A DNA stretch of 64,000 nucleotides from Bradyrhizobium erythrophlei (GTDB taxonomy: Bacteria; Pseudomonadota; Alphaproteobacteria; Rhizobiales; Xanthobacteraceae): positions 7,243,501-7,307,500 of the forward strand of contig FSRD01000001.1 in NCBI GenBank assembly GCA_900129675.1, read 5' to 3'. The stretch's first letter is position 1; each line of letters starts with the position of its first letter. Under the pieces are notes generated by a model. The model was not told where the DNA came from. It did no database searches and saw only the letters and a program-made list of their open reading frames with translations. Shown piece after piece: positions 54,249 through 63,142 of this stretch. A program made the translations under genes and the position numbers.

Positions 54249-55112
54249 GTGAACGCGAACATCTCTGCAGCCCCGGTCGTAACGGCTGGCGCGGTCAAAT
54301 TCGGCAACGATCTGCCGATTTCGATCATCGCCGGCCCGTGCCAGCTCGAGAGCCGCGCGCATGCGCTGGAAGTCGCGGGTGCGCTGAAGGAGATCGCGGC
54401 GCGGCTCGGAATAGGCCTCGTCTACAAGACCTCCTTCGACAAGGCCAACCGAACCAGCGTTTCCGCCGCGCGCGGCATCGGGCTAAAGCAGGCGCTGCCG
54501 ATTTTTGCGGAGATCCGCGGCTCGCTCGGTCTGCCCGTGCTCACCGACGTGCACGAGGCCTCGCAATGCGCCGAGGTGGCGCAGGCAGTGGATGTCCTGC
54601 AGATCCCGGCCTTCCTGTGCCGGCAGACCGATTTGCTGCTGGCGGCGGCCGCGACCGGCAAGGTCGTCAACGTCAAGAAGGGGCAGTTTTTGGCGCCGTG
54701 GGACATGGCCAATGTCGTCGCCAAGATCACCGGCGCCGACAATCCCAACGTGCTGGTCACCGAGCGCGGCGCCTCGTTCGGCTACAACACGCTGGTGTCG
54801 GACATGCGGGCGCTGCCGATCCTGGCGCGAACCACCGCCGCGCCGGTGATTTTCGACGCCACCCATTCGGTGCAGCAGCCCGGCGGGAAGGGGACTTCAT
54901 CGGGCGGCGAGCGCGAATTCGTGCCGGTGCTGGCGCGGGCGGCGGTCGCAGTCGGCGTTGCCGGCGTGTTCATCGAAACCCATCCCGATCCCGATTCCGC
55001 GCCGTCCGACGGCCCCAACATGGTGCCGCTGCGCGAATTCGAGGGTCTGGTGCGGACCCTGATGGGGTTCGACGCGCTCGCCAAGAACCTTAGCAAGCAC
55101 GCAGCGCGCTGA
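54249..55112 (+). CDS. kdsA: 3-deoxy-8-phosphooctulonate (KDO-8-P) synthase
   Basis: A 287-residue TIM-barrel synthase that joins PEP and arabinose 5-phosphate for the lipid A inner core. Conserved IAGPCQLESRAHALEVAG, YKTSFDKANRTSVSAARG, VLTDVHEASQCAEVA, LCRQTDLLLAAA and DATHSVQQPGG. The start is GTG 54249, with AAGGAAAC 5' of it. Confidence 0.97.
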   Translation: MNANISAAPVVTAGAVKFGNDLPISIIAGPCQLESRAHALEVAGALKEIAARLGIGLVYKTSFDKANRTSVSAARGIGLKQALPIFAEIRGSLGLPVLTDVHEASQCAEVAQAVDVLQIPAFLCRQTDLLLAAAATGKVVNVKKGQFLAPWDMANVVAKITGADNPNVLVTERGASFGYNTLVSDMRALPILARTTAAPVIFDATHSVQQPGGKGTSSGGEREFVPVLARAAVAVGVAGVFIETHPDPDSAPSDGPNMVPLREFEGLVRTLMGFDALAKNLSKHAAR

Positions 55113-55128
55113 TGGCGCGGATATTGCC

Positions 55129-56322
55129 GTGACCGCGTCGAGCCGCCTGCCGCCGGCGCTGAATATCATTACGCTCGCAACCTTTGCCGCCAGCCTGTCG
55201 GCGCGCGCGCTCGATCCGGTTTTGCCGCATGTCGCCGACGACTTCGGCGTGACCATCGCGACCGCCGCAAGCTTCGCCGCCGTGTTCGCCTTTACCTTTG
55301 CCATCATCCAGCCGGTGCTCGGCGCCACCGCCGATCTGTTCGGCAAGGCGCGGCTGATGATCGTCTGTCTCGTGCTGCTCGGCCTCGCCAACATCCTGGG
55401 TGCGATGGCGACGTCGTTCCCGCTGTTGTTTGCGACCCGCATTCTCGCCGGCATCGGGTCGGGGGGCGTGTTTCCGATCGCGCTTGGGTTGACCAGCGAT
55501 CTGGTCGGCCCAGACAAGCGCCAGATCGCGATCGGACGCACGCTGATGGGCTCGATGACGGGCAATCTGCTCGGCGCTTCCGCCTCCGGCCTGATCGGCG
55601 ATTTCCTCGGCTGGCGCGGCGTGCTCGCCGTGCTTGGTGCCCTGGTCATCGTGGCGGCGATTGCGGTTGCCGCCGGATTTCGAAACGCCGCCATGACGCG
55701 TCCACCCCGCACCAGCCTGTCCGCACTCAGGACCGGCTACCGCACGATCTTCACCAACCCGAACGCGCGCGTTTGCTACTCGGCGGTCTTCATCGAGGGC
55801 TGCTGCGTGCTCGGGCTGTTTCCGTTCATTGCGGCATTCCTGTTCGAACTCGGCGAAACCTCGCTCTCGATCGCCGGCATCGTGATCGCCGGATTTGCCA
55901 TCGGCGGGTTGTTCTACACCTTGACCGTTTCGCGGTTTCTGCCGCGGCTCGGCGTCAAGGGCATGATGTTCGCGGGCGCGACGCTGGTTGCCCTGCAACT
56001 CGTCGCCGTGGCATTCGGTCCGCACTGGAAACTTCAAATGCTGAGCCTGCTCTTCATGGGGTGGGGCTTCTACATGATCCATGGCTGCTTGCAGGTGTTT
56101 GCCAGCGAGCTGTCGGTGGAGGCGCGCGCGACCGCGCTGTCGCTGCATTCGTTCTTCTTTTTCATGGGCCAGACCATCGGCCCCATCGCGTATGGTTTCG
56201 GCATCCAGCATGCCGGCAAGGTGCCGACCCTGCTAATGGCGGCCGCGGTGATGATCGTGCTGGGATTCGTCTGCGCGCGGCTATTGCGGCAGACGCGGCC
56301 GGCGGACGCCGCAACGACCTAG
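55129..56322 (+). CDS. MFS transporter
   Basis: A 397-residue protein with 12 predicted helices. First-half motif IQPVLGATADLFGKARLM, the GRTLMGSMTGNLLGASASG region typical of drug-efflux-like MFS proteins, and QLVAVAFGPHWKL later. Direction and substrate unknown. GTG 55129 is only 16 bp after the kdsA stop, so it is probably in the kdsA transcript. Confidence 0.85.
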   Translation: MTASSRLPPALNIITLATFAASLSARALDPVLPHVADDFGVTIATAASFAAVFAFTFAIIQPVLGATADLFGKARLMIVCLVLLGLANILGAMATSFPLLFATRILAGIGSGGVFPIALGLTSDLVGPDKRQIAIGRTLMGSMTGNLLGASASGLIGDFLGWRGVLAVLGALVIVAAIAVAAGFRNAAMTRPPRTSLSALRTGYRTIFTNPNARVCYSAVFIEGCCVLGLFPFIAAFLFELGETSLSIAGIVIAGFAIGGLFYTLTVSRFLPRLGVKGMMFAGATLVALQLVAVAFGPHWKLQMLSLLFMGWGFYMIHGCLQVFASELSVEARATALSLHSFFFFMGQTIGPIAYGFGIQHAGKVPTLLMAAAVMIVLGFVCARLLRQTRPADAATT

Positions 56323-56516
56323 TCGGCGCGTCCATCACCGGGAGTCGGGGCAAACGATAACCGTCCGTTCACCATGCGGGCAAATCCCGGCTTTCGTTTC
56401 GGCAAACTCCGGTGCGCCTCAAGCTCCCTTACACTTTTAGCGCCTAGTCCTCGTTAGAACAGAAGCTGTCATCGCGGCCGGCCGGGGCTCGCGCGTAAAA
56501 GTAGTTAGTAAAGCGT

Positions 56517-56777
56517 ATGAGTACCGCACGCATTCTCGTCCTGATGGCCGCGCTCGGCGCCGGCGGCGTCGCGGCCCATCTTCAGCAATCGGAGACGCGC
56601 GCGCCCGCGCGCCAAAGCCGCACGCCGACGCTGGCGCTGCGCAGCATTGCCGACGTCAACATGGTTGAGAACGGATCCGACAATCAAACCCCTAAGCGGG
56701 GTGGGAGCATCAGCGTGGTTCGCTACGGCGTACCAGGCTCGACGACGACACAGAAGTTGCAAGGACGCACGATATGA
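56517..56777 (+). CDS. cpaB: CpaB-like protein with internal deletion, 86 aa
   Basis: The N-terminus MSTARILVLMAALGAGGVAA is the membrane anchor of CpaB (RcpC), the periplasmic Tad-pilus protein, and the C-terminus SISVVRYGVPGSTTTQK is the usual CpaB ending. The 200-odd residues between them, including the SAF domain, are missing, while the frame is kept. The stop overlaps the cpaC ATG by 4 bp (ATGA), as expected for cpaB. It may be a deletion remnant or a minimal form; without the SAF domain its known role is doubtful. Confidence 0.7.
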   Translation: MSTARILVLMAALGAGGVAAHLQQSETRAPARQSRTPTLALRSIADVNMVENGSDNQTPKRGGSISVVRYGVPGSTTTQKLQGRTI

Positions 56778-58246
56778 AATGCAGGGCAAATCAACTGGTG
56801 ACGCGAACATTTTGGATTCGTGCCCTGTCGTTTTCGGCCGTCGCCGCACTGGCGCTCAGTCCGGCGCTGTCGCCGGTCATTGCGGCCGATTCCGATGTCC
56901 ATCCGACGGCGCCGGTCGCCGCCGCCAAGACCCGCTTTCTTGCGCTCGGCATCGGCAAATCGGTGATCATCGATCTGCCGCGCGACGTCAAGGACGTGCT
57001 CGTCGCCGACCCGAAGATCGCCAATGCGGTCGTCCGCTCGGCGCAGCGCGCCTACATCATTGGTGCGGCGGTCGGGCAGACCAATGTCGTGTTCTTCGAT
57101 GCCGATGGCGGGCAGGTGGCGGCCTATGACATCGCGGTCAAGCGCGATCTCAACGGCGTGCGAACCGCATTGAAGCAAATGCTGCCCGCCGCGGTAATCC
57201 AGGCCGAAGGCGTCGGCGACAGCGTCATGCTGACCGGCTCGGTATCCAGCCCGGTCGAGGCCCAGCAGGCGGGCGATCTCGTCGCGCGTCTGGTGGGCGG
57301 CGCCGACAAGGTCGTCAACTCCATCGTCGTCCGCGGCCGCGATCAGGTGACGCTCAAGGTCACCGTCGCGGAAGTGCGGCGGGACATCATCAAGCAATTG
57401 GGCGTCGATCTCAGTGCCAGCATGAATTACGGCACCGCGGCGGTCGTTTTCAACAATTCCAATCCGTTCACCGCAAACAATGCACCGCTGGTCTCCGGCA
57501 ACGCGTTGACTGCTGCGGCCCTGAACAAGGCCGGTCTGCCGTCGGTCACCGCTACCCTGCGCGCGATGGAGAGCGCGGGCGTGGTCCGAACGCTGGCGGA
57601 GCCAAATTTGACGGCAATCTCCGGCGAGTCCGCGACGTTTATTTCGGGCGGCGAATTTCCAATTCCGACCGGCGTAACCTGTCAAACCACGACGGCGGGC
57701 GCGATCGGACAATGCGTTCAGACGGTTGCCTTCAAGAAGTTCGGCATCTCGCTCAACTTCACGCCGGTGGTGCTGACCGAGGGGCGGATCAGCCTGCGCG
57801 TGATGACCGAAGTGTCGGAAGTCTCGGCCGAAAACTCTTTGACCGGTGGCGCCAATGGAACGACGATTCCCTCGATCAAGACCCGGCGTGCGGAAACCAC
57901 GTTGGAAATCCCGTCCGGCGGCTCGATCGCGATGGCCGGCCTGATCCAGGAACAGACCAAGCAGGCCGTCAACGGAATGCCCGGCATCGACTCGTTGCCG
58001 ATTTTTGGCGCGCTCTTCCGGAGCCAGGACTTCATCAACAACCAGACTGAATTGATGGTCATCGTGACGCCCTATGTGGTTCGGGCGGTTGCCCAGAAGG
58101 AGTTGTCGCGCCCCGATGACGGGTTTGCGCCCGCGTCGGATTCCCAATCGGCACTGCTGGCCCAGGTCAACCGGATCTACGGCGTTGCCGCCCGCGTCGA
58201 ACCCGTTGGGCTCTACCACGGCAACTTTGGTTTCATCATTGACTGA
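56774..58246 (+). CDS. cpaC: Tad-pilus secretin CpaC/RcpA
   Basis: A 490-residue outer-membrane secretin. Signal peptide with cleavage near VIAAD (residue 38), N-domain FLALGIGKSVIIDLPRDVKDV, KDQVTLKVTVAEVRRD-like block, and the secretin domain (FISGGEFPIP, FKKFGISLNFTPVVLTEGRI, IPSGGSIAMAGLIQ, TELMVIVTPYVV). Forms the pore through which the Flp pilus leaves the cell. Confidence 0.94.
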   Translation: MKCRANQLVTRTFWIRALSFSAVAALALSPALSPVIAADSDVHPTAPVAAAKTRFLALGIGKSVIIDLPRDVKDVLVADPKIANAVVRSAQRAYIIGAAVGQTNVVFFDADGGQVAAYDIAVKRDLNGVRTALKQMLPAAVIQAEGVGDSVMLTGSVSSPVEAQQAGDLVARLVGGADKVVNSIVVRGRDQVTLKVTVAEVRRDIIKQLGVDLSASMNYGTAAVVFNNSNPFTANNAPLVSGNALTAAALNKAGLPSVTATLRAMESAGVVRTLAEPNLTAISGESATFISGGEFPIPTGVTCQTTTAGAIGQCVQTVAFKKFGISLNFTPVVLTEGRISLRVMTEVSEVSAENSLTGGANGTTIPSIKTRRAETTLEIPSGGSIAMAGLIQEQTKQAVNGMPGIDSLPIFGALFRSQDFINNQTELMVIVTPYVVRAVAQKELSRPDDGFAPASDSQSALLAQVNRIYGVAARVEPVGLYHGNFGFIID

Positions 58247-58286
58247 GACGGGGCGGCTTTGGCCGATGCGGGATGGGGACAGAACC

Positions 58287-59027
58287 ATGACAAACAGAAC
58301 GCCGGTGGGTCGCTACCGAACGCTGCGCCTGCTGGGTACCCTGGCCGGGCTCTCAGTCGTGCTGGGGGCATGCAACTATACGACCGGTGAAGTCGTCACC
58401 GCGAGCGTTCCCAACGATTACCGTCAGCGTCATCCGATCGCGATCACGGAGACCAATCGCTCGGTCGTGATCTTCGTCGGCCAGACACGCGGTGGTCTGA
58501 CCGTGCCGCAACGTTCCGACGTCATGGGGCTGGCACGGACCTGGGTCAGCGAAGGCACCGGTGCGATTGTGGCCGACGTGCCGGTCGACACGGCGAACGC
58601 GCGGGCTGCTGCGGCGGCCTTCCGGGAAGCTCAGGGGATCCTTGCGGCTGGCGGCGTGCCGGCGAGCGCGATCAAGTTGCGTCACTACCATCCCGACGAC
58701 ATCAGAACATTGCCGACGATCCGGTTGAGCTATCCAAGGATTGCGGCGGTTGCCGGCCCCTGCGGCCTGTGGCCGGAGGATCTCGGTCCTTCGATCAACG
58801 ACCCCAGCTACGGCGAAAACAGGGACTATTACAATTTCGGCTGCGCGAACCAGCGCAATCTTGCGGCGATGATCGACAATCCGTCGGACCTCGTGCAGCC
58901 GCGATCTGAAACCCCCGCCTATACCCCGCGGCGCGCCGAAGCATTCGAGAAGTATCGCAAGGGCGAAACAACCACGACCACGTATCCCGAAGCCGAAAAG
59001 GCCAAACTCAGCGACACAGGCAAATGA
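58287..59027 (+). CDS. cpaD: Tad-pilus lipoprotein CpaD
   Basis: A 246-residue protein. N-terminal hydrophobic stretch and lipobox (SVVLGAC, Cys at about residue 28), then NDYRQRHPIAITETNRSVVI and IRLSYPRIAAVAGPCGLWPE, as in CpaD of Bradyrhizobium. It assists the secretin. ATG 58287 gives the best signal peptide; 58266 is an alternative. Its stop overlaps the cpaE ATG (ATGA). Confidence 0.92.
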   Translation: MTNRTPVGRYRTLRLLGTLAGLSVVLGACNYTTGEVVTASVPNDYRQRHPIAITETNRSVVIFVGQTRGGLTVPQRSDVMGLARTWVSEGTGAIVADVPVDTANARAAAAAFREAQGILAAGGVPASAIKLRHYHPDDIRTLPTIRLSYPRIAAVAGPCGLWPEDLGPSINDPSYGENRDYYNFGCANQRNLAAMIDNPSDLVQPRSETPAYTPRRAEAFEKYRKGETTTTTYPEAEKAKLSDTGK

Positions 59028-60310
59028 GCAGCCGCGCCAGTCAAAACTCCGAAGACCAACTCGACGTCACGCCGCACGCCGACGATTACATCGCGCCGGC
59101 GCCCCGCGTATCGGTGCAGGCTTTCTGCACGTCCGATTCGACCGCGGCGGCGGCGCGAGGGGCGTCCGAAGACCGCCGCCTCGCCAAGGCCCATCTGTCG
59201 GTCCATATGGGCGGCATCGAAGCCGCGATCGAAACCTATCACAAGGCGCCGACGCCGAACGTCATCGTCCTGGAAACCGAGAGCGGCCACGACATCCTCG
59301 CCGGCCTCGATGAGCTCGCGACCGTCTGCGATCCCGGCACCCGTGTCGTCGTGATCGGCAACGCCAGCGATGTCGCGCCGTATCGCGAACTGGTGCGCCG
59401 CGGCGTCAACGACTACGTCATCGGGCCGGTCGTGGTCCTCGATGTGGTGCGCTCGATCTGCAGCTTGTTCTCGGCGTCCGAGGCAGTCGCGGTCGGCCGG
59501 ATGATCGCCGTCGTCGGCGCCAAAGGCGGTGTCGGCGCGTCCACCATCGCGCACAACGTGGCCTGGGCGATCGCGCGCGATCTCGCGCTGGATTCCGTCG
59601 TGATCGATCTCGACCTCGCGTTCGGCACCGCCAGCCTCGACTACAATCAGGATCCGGTGCAGGGGATAGCGAACGCTGTATTCTCGCCCGATCGGCTCGA
59701 TACCTCCTACATGGAACGTCTGCTGGCGAAATGCTCCGACCGTCTCAGCCTGCTGTCCGCGCCGGCCACGCTGGATCAGGTCTACGACTTCGGCGCCGAC
59801 GCCTTCGACTCGATATTCGACACACTGCGCATGACGACGCCCTGCATCGTGCTCGACGTTCCCCATCAATGGACGGCGTGGACCCGGCGCGCGCTGATCG
59901 GCGCGGATGACATTCTGATCGTCGCCGAGCCCGATCTTGCCAATATGCGCAACGCCAAGAACATGATGACCCTGCTGAAGGCGTCGCGGCCCAACGACAA
60001 GCCGCCGCTCTATTGTCTCAACCAGGTCGGCATGAGCAAGCGACCCGAGATCGAGGTGCGCGCCTTCGCAAAAACCATCGAGAGCCAGCCGATCGCGGCC
60101 ATTCCCTTCGATTCGCGAATGTTCGGCACGGCTGCCAACAACGGCCAGATGATCGCTGAAATCGCGGCCAACCACCGCACCACGAGGATGTTCCTGCAGA
60201 TGGCGCAACGGATGACGGGCCGCGCAGAGACCAAAAAACCGCGCAGCTCGCTGCTGTCGCCGATCATGCCGATCATCAAGAAGATGCGGGCAGGCCGCGG
60301 CCGTTCGTAA
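59024..60310 (+). CDS. cpaE: Tad-pilus localisation ATPase CpaE
   Basis: A 428-residue MinD/ParA-like protein. N-terminal receiver-like domain at about 50-150 (NVIVLETESGHDILAGLDEL), deviant Walker A VVGAKGGVGASTIAHNVAW, VVIDLDLAFGTASLDYNQDP and later CIVLDVPHQWTAWT. Targets the pilus machine to its site. The expected next genes (cpaF ATPase, tadB, tadC) are not here; a dispersed repeat begins at the base after the stop. Confidence 0.94.
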   Translation: MSSRASQNSEDQLDVTPHADDYIAPAPRVSVQAFCTSDSTAAAARGASEDRRLAKAHLSVHMGGIEAAIETYHKAPTPNVIVLETESGHDILAGLDELATVCDPGTRVVVIGNASDVAPYRELVRRGVNDYVIGPVVVLDVVRSICSLFSASEAVAVGRMIAVVGAKGGVGASTIAHNVAWAIARDLALDSVVIDLDLAFGTASLDYNQDPVQGIANAVFSPDRLDTSYMERLLAKCSDRLSLLSAPATLDQVYDFGADAFDSIFDTLRMTTPCIVLDVPHQWTAWTRRALIGADDILIVAEPDLANMRNAKNMMTLLKASRPNDKPPLYCLNQVGMSKRPEIEVRAFAKTIESQPIAAIPFDSRMFGTAANNGQMIAEIAANHRTTRMFLQMAQRMTGRAETKKPRSSLLSPIMPIIKKMRAGRGRS

Positions 60311-60403
60311 GGGCGTGATCCCGAAAAAGCCTGCCCCGCACTTGATGCGGGGTGGACACCGGTTTTCGGAATAGATCATGCCCAAACAAATATTTGCTTG
60401 GGG
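60311..60403. repeat. Dispersed Bradyrhizobium-type intergenic repeat, with internal hairpin
   Basis: Same family as 50008-50105 (GGGCGTGATCCCGAAAAAGC ... GGTTTTCGGAATAGATCATG ... CCCAAACAAA). It carries an embedded hairpin CCCCGCA-CTTGA-TGCGGGG at 60334-60352. It starts directly after cpaE and may end its transcript. Confidence 0.7.
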
Positions 60404-60492
60404 CCTGATTCAGCGTAGCTGAAACATACTCCAAGGGCAGGGCCTATCGGCAGCGCAGGCCGCTGCCGATCTTCATTGTCATTGTTTTGGGA

Positions 60493-61317
60493 TCAGTCCG
60501 CGTGTGCGGCAGCCGCGACCGGTATTTTATCCCCGTCCGCCCGTGCATGCTCTTTCCGGGACAACAATTGCTTCAAGGCCGCGACCTTCGCGGCGGCTTC
60601 CTCGGGCGGCAGATCAGCCTTAACGAGGCCTTCGGCCTCGGCAACGCGGCCCTCCAGACCTACCACGAAGGCCAGATTGGTCCGGATCCGCTGGTCCGCC
60701 CCCGCCTGGCTATGGGCGCGGCGCAAGGTCTCCTCCGCCTTCGGCAGGTCTTTGGAAAGGACGTAGGACAGGCCGAGGTTGGACAGCACGGTGGGTTCGT
60801 CGGGCATGATTTTCAGCGCGCTCGCATAATACTGCCGTGCTTCCTCGTAGCGGCCGAGCTGATCGAGCACGGCGCCCTGAGCCGAGAGGATTCGCCAGTC
60901 GGGATCTTCCGGGGAGTGGGCACGGCCGAGCACGTCGAAAGCCTGCTGGAAATTGCCGTTGTCCGCAAGCGCCCGCCCGAATCCGGCAAGTAGCGCCTTG
61001 CTGCCGGGATTGGCAATCGTGGCCTGTTCGAGTACGGCGACCGCCTGGGCGCGCTGCCCGGCGGCGCGAAGCGCCTTGCCATATTGGAGCGCCGCGTCGG
61101 CGTCCTTGGGGTTGGCGCGAAAGCGATCGCGATAGAAATCCACATCGCGCCGCGGCTCGGCGGCGCGGCTTGATTCGGTTTGGTCGCCCAGCGACCCCGT
61201 GATGTCGGACGGGCCCGACGTCTGGCAGCTGCAAAGCCCCAGCGCTACGACCGCGGACGATCCTATGAATGCAATGAGCCTCGCGAAGCGAGGCGGCGGG
61301 AGCAACTGCCGGAGCAT
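60493..61317 (-). CDS. tadD: TPR lipoprotein, TadD-like
   Basis: A 274-residue protein with a lipobox-containing signal (VALGLCSC, Cys at about residue 28-30) and five or so TPR units (ALQYGKALRAAGQRAQAVAV, LAGFGRALADNGNFQQAFDV, LDQLGRYEEARQYYASAL, LSNLGLSYVLSKDLPKAEET). TadD lipoproteins assist assembly of the Tad pore. It lies opposite and downstream of cpaE. Confidence 0.85.
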   Translation of the reverse strand: MLRQLLPPPRFARLIAFIGSSAVVALGLCSCQTSGPSDITGSLGDQTESSRAAEPRRDVDFYRDRFRANPKDADAALQYGKALRAAGQRAQAVAVLEQATIANPGSKALLAGFGRALADNGNFQQAFDVLGRAHSPEDPDWRILSAQGAVLDQLGRYEEARQYYASALKIMPDEPTVLSNLGLSYVLSKDLPKAEETLRRAHSQAGADQRIRTNLAFVVGLEGRVAEAEGLVKADLPPEEAAAKVAALKQLLSRKEHARADGDKIPVAAAAHAD

Positions 61318-61417
61318 GTAATCTGACCTGTAGTCGGCGACTGGTCAGGAATGCTTACAGCTTAACCCTAAGTTCAGGTTAAGCAGGGGCCCGGCAGCCG
61401 GTCACGGCGCCATCCGA

Positions 61418-61444
61418 GCCCGCCGCCCGGTGCAGGCGGCGGGC
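61418..61444. other. Perfect 10-bp inverted repeat between tadD and the PilZ gene
   Basis: GCCCGCCGCC and GGCGGCGGGC pair around a 7-nt loop. It lies 52 bp past the PilZ gene stop (minus strand) and lacks a T run on either side. Possibly a weak or Rho-assisted terminator for that gene. Confidence 0.45.
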
Positions 61445-61495
61445 CGCGGGTCAGGCACGTTAGCCGGCTTTAATGCTCCGACAGGGCTTTTCGGT

Positions 61496-61741
61496 CTAAC
61501 CGACGAATTCGGCGCCGAATTCGAAGCCGATCCGCCATCGCAACTTGCATTGGCGGGGATGGCCCGTCGAAAGAATGAGGGTGAATTCAGACGGAATTTC
61601 GGGATAATCGGCAATGACCTTGACGCCGCCGTCCGAGATGTCCGTGATCGTGCAGTCGCGCGGCAACGAGCCGGTCCCGAACTGGATTTTCGCGAGCTTT
61701 TTGCAAAGCTGACGTTCGCTTCGGCGTCGATTTGCTAACAT
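61496..61741 (-). CDS. PilZ-domain protein, 81 aa
   Basis: A minimal PilZ c-di-GMP-binding domain. The N-terminal arginine motif is in MLANRRRSERQLCKK and the second motif D-x-S-x-x-G is in CTITDISDGGVKV. Ends GFEFGAEFVG. ATG 61741 follows AAGGGGTAAGGATCGAC. With the GGDEF/EAL protein in this window, it suggests c-di-GMP control of surface functions. Target unknown. Confidence 0.85.
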   Translation of the reverse strand: MLANRRRSERQLCKKLAKIQFGTGSLPRDCTITDISDGGVKVIADYPEIPSEFTLILSTGHPRQCKLRWRIGFEFGAEFVG

Positions 61742-62025
61742 GTCGATCCTTACCCCTTGTTCGATCATGCCTCGTCCGGCATTCCAGCTACTTTTACAGA
61801 ACAACTATTGGCGCCTGTTTAGCGGGACCGCTCGCAATTTAAGCGATGTTTCCGAGTTCTCTTTGAGTTCGTTCAACCGATCTCGATCGGGGACCGTTCC
61901 CGGCGCGGTCGACGAGGGACGTCGCCGCGCCATGAACTCAGACCCGCGTCGGTGCGAGTGGCTGAGCGATTGATTGCTCGTCTCAGAGAAGCGTAACGTT
62001 GATTGGCGGGATCGAGGAGGCGGCT

Positions 62026-63120
62026 ATGGAAGCTACTTCGGACCGGAATTCGGCGGGTGGACCTGAGGTGTCAGGAAGAGTCGGTCACGACCCGGCACTT
62101 TCCAACCAGGTCCGGACCATCAACCTGGCTCTCCAGGGAGGCGGAGCGCATGGGGCCTTTACCTGGGGTGTACTCGACCGATTCCTGGACGAGAAATATG
62201 TTGGGTTCGAGGGTCTCAGTGCAACCAGCGCCGGGGCAATGAACGCCGCGGTCTTTGCCTATGGGCTTGCGATCGGCGGTCGCGAAGGGGCACGCCGAGC
62301 GCTCGCCGACTATTGGAAGCGCGTCAGCGACGCAGCCAGGCATGGGCCATTGCAGCCAAGTCCCATCGACCGAATGCTGGGCGATCACAGGTTGGCCTGG
62401 TCGCCGGTTTTCTCCCTGATGGGCTTCGTAACGCGCGTGCTGTCGCCCTATGAGTTCAACCCTTCGGACTACAACCCTTTGCGCGACTTGGTCGAACAGT
62501 CGATCGATTTCGACGTGCTGAGGCGTCCGGATGCTCCGGTGAGGCTGTTTCTCTCTGCAACCAACGTTCGCACCGGCAAGGTGAAGGTCTTCAGCGGAAA
62601 GGAAATCTCGGTATCTGCCGTGATGGCCTCGGCCTGTCTTCCCACGATGTTTCACGCGGTCGAGATCGATGGCGAAGCCTATTGGGACGGCGGCTACATG
62701 GGAAACCCGGCGCTGTTCCCGCTGATCTATAACTGCAAAAGCGCGGATATCGTCATCGTTCACATCAATCCGCTGTTCCGCAAGGAGCTGCCGACCGCCG
62801 CCGGCGATATTCTGAACCGCATCAACGAGATCAGCTTCAATTCGTCGTTGATGCGCGAGATGCGGGCGGTGAGCTTCATCACCGGGCTGGTTAAGCAAAA
62901 CCGCATTGTCGACCAGGAGATTAAGCGGATATTGATCCACAGCATCACTGACGACGAATTCATGGGCGGGCTCAGTCCGACGAGCAAGTACAACGCCGAT
63001 TGGGACTTTCTGGTGTTTCTTCGCGATCAGGGACGAAAATGCGCAGACGATTGGCTCGCAAAAAACTTCGTCAAACTAGGCGTCGAGTCGTCGGTAGACA
63101 TTGACAATGTCTATCTCTGA
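62026..63120 (+). CDS. Patatin-like phospholipase
   Basis: A 364-residue lipid acyl hydrolase. Oxyanion loop LALQGGGAHGAFTWGVLD, nucleophile Ser in SATSAGAMNAAVF (G-x-S-x-G with Ala in the first position) and dyad Asp in YWDGGYMGNP. The central and C-terminal parts are typical of rhizobial patatins. ATG 62026 after CGAGGAGGCGGCT is chosen over the ORF edge at 61999. No signal peptide, so cytoplasmic or type-secreted. Confidence 0.9.
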   Translation: MEATSDRNSAGGPEVSGRVGHDPALSNQVRTINLALQGGGAHGAFTWGVLDRFLDEKYVGFEGLSATSAGAMNAAVFAYGLAIGGREGARRALADYWKRVSDAARHGPLQPSPIDRMLGDHRLAWSPVFSLMGFVTRVLSPYEFNPSDYNPLRDLVEQSIDFDVLRRPDAPVRLFLSATNVRTGKVKVFSGKEISVSAVMASACLPTMFHAVEIDGEAYWDGGYMGNPALFPLIYNCKSADIVIVHINPLFRKELPTAAGDILNRINEISFNSSLMREMRAVSFITGLVKQNRIVDQEIKRILIHSITDDEFMGGLSPTSKYNADWDFLVFLRDQGRKCADDWLAKNFVKLGVESSVDIDNVYL

Positions 63121-63142
63121 GCGGGCATTGAGATATCCAGGA

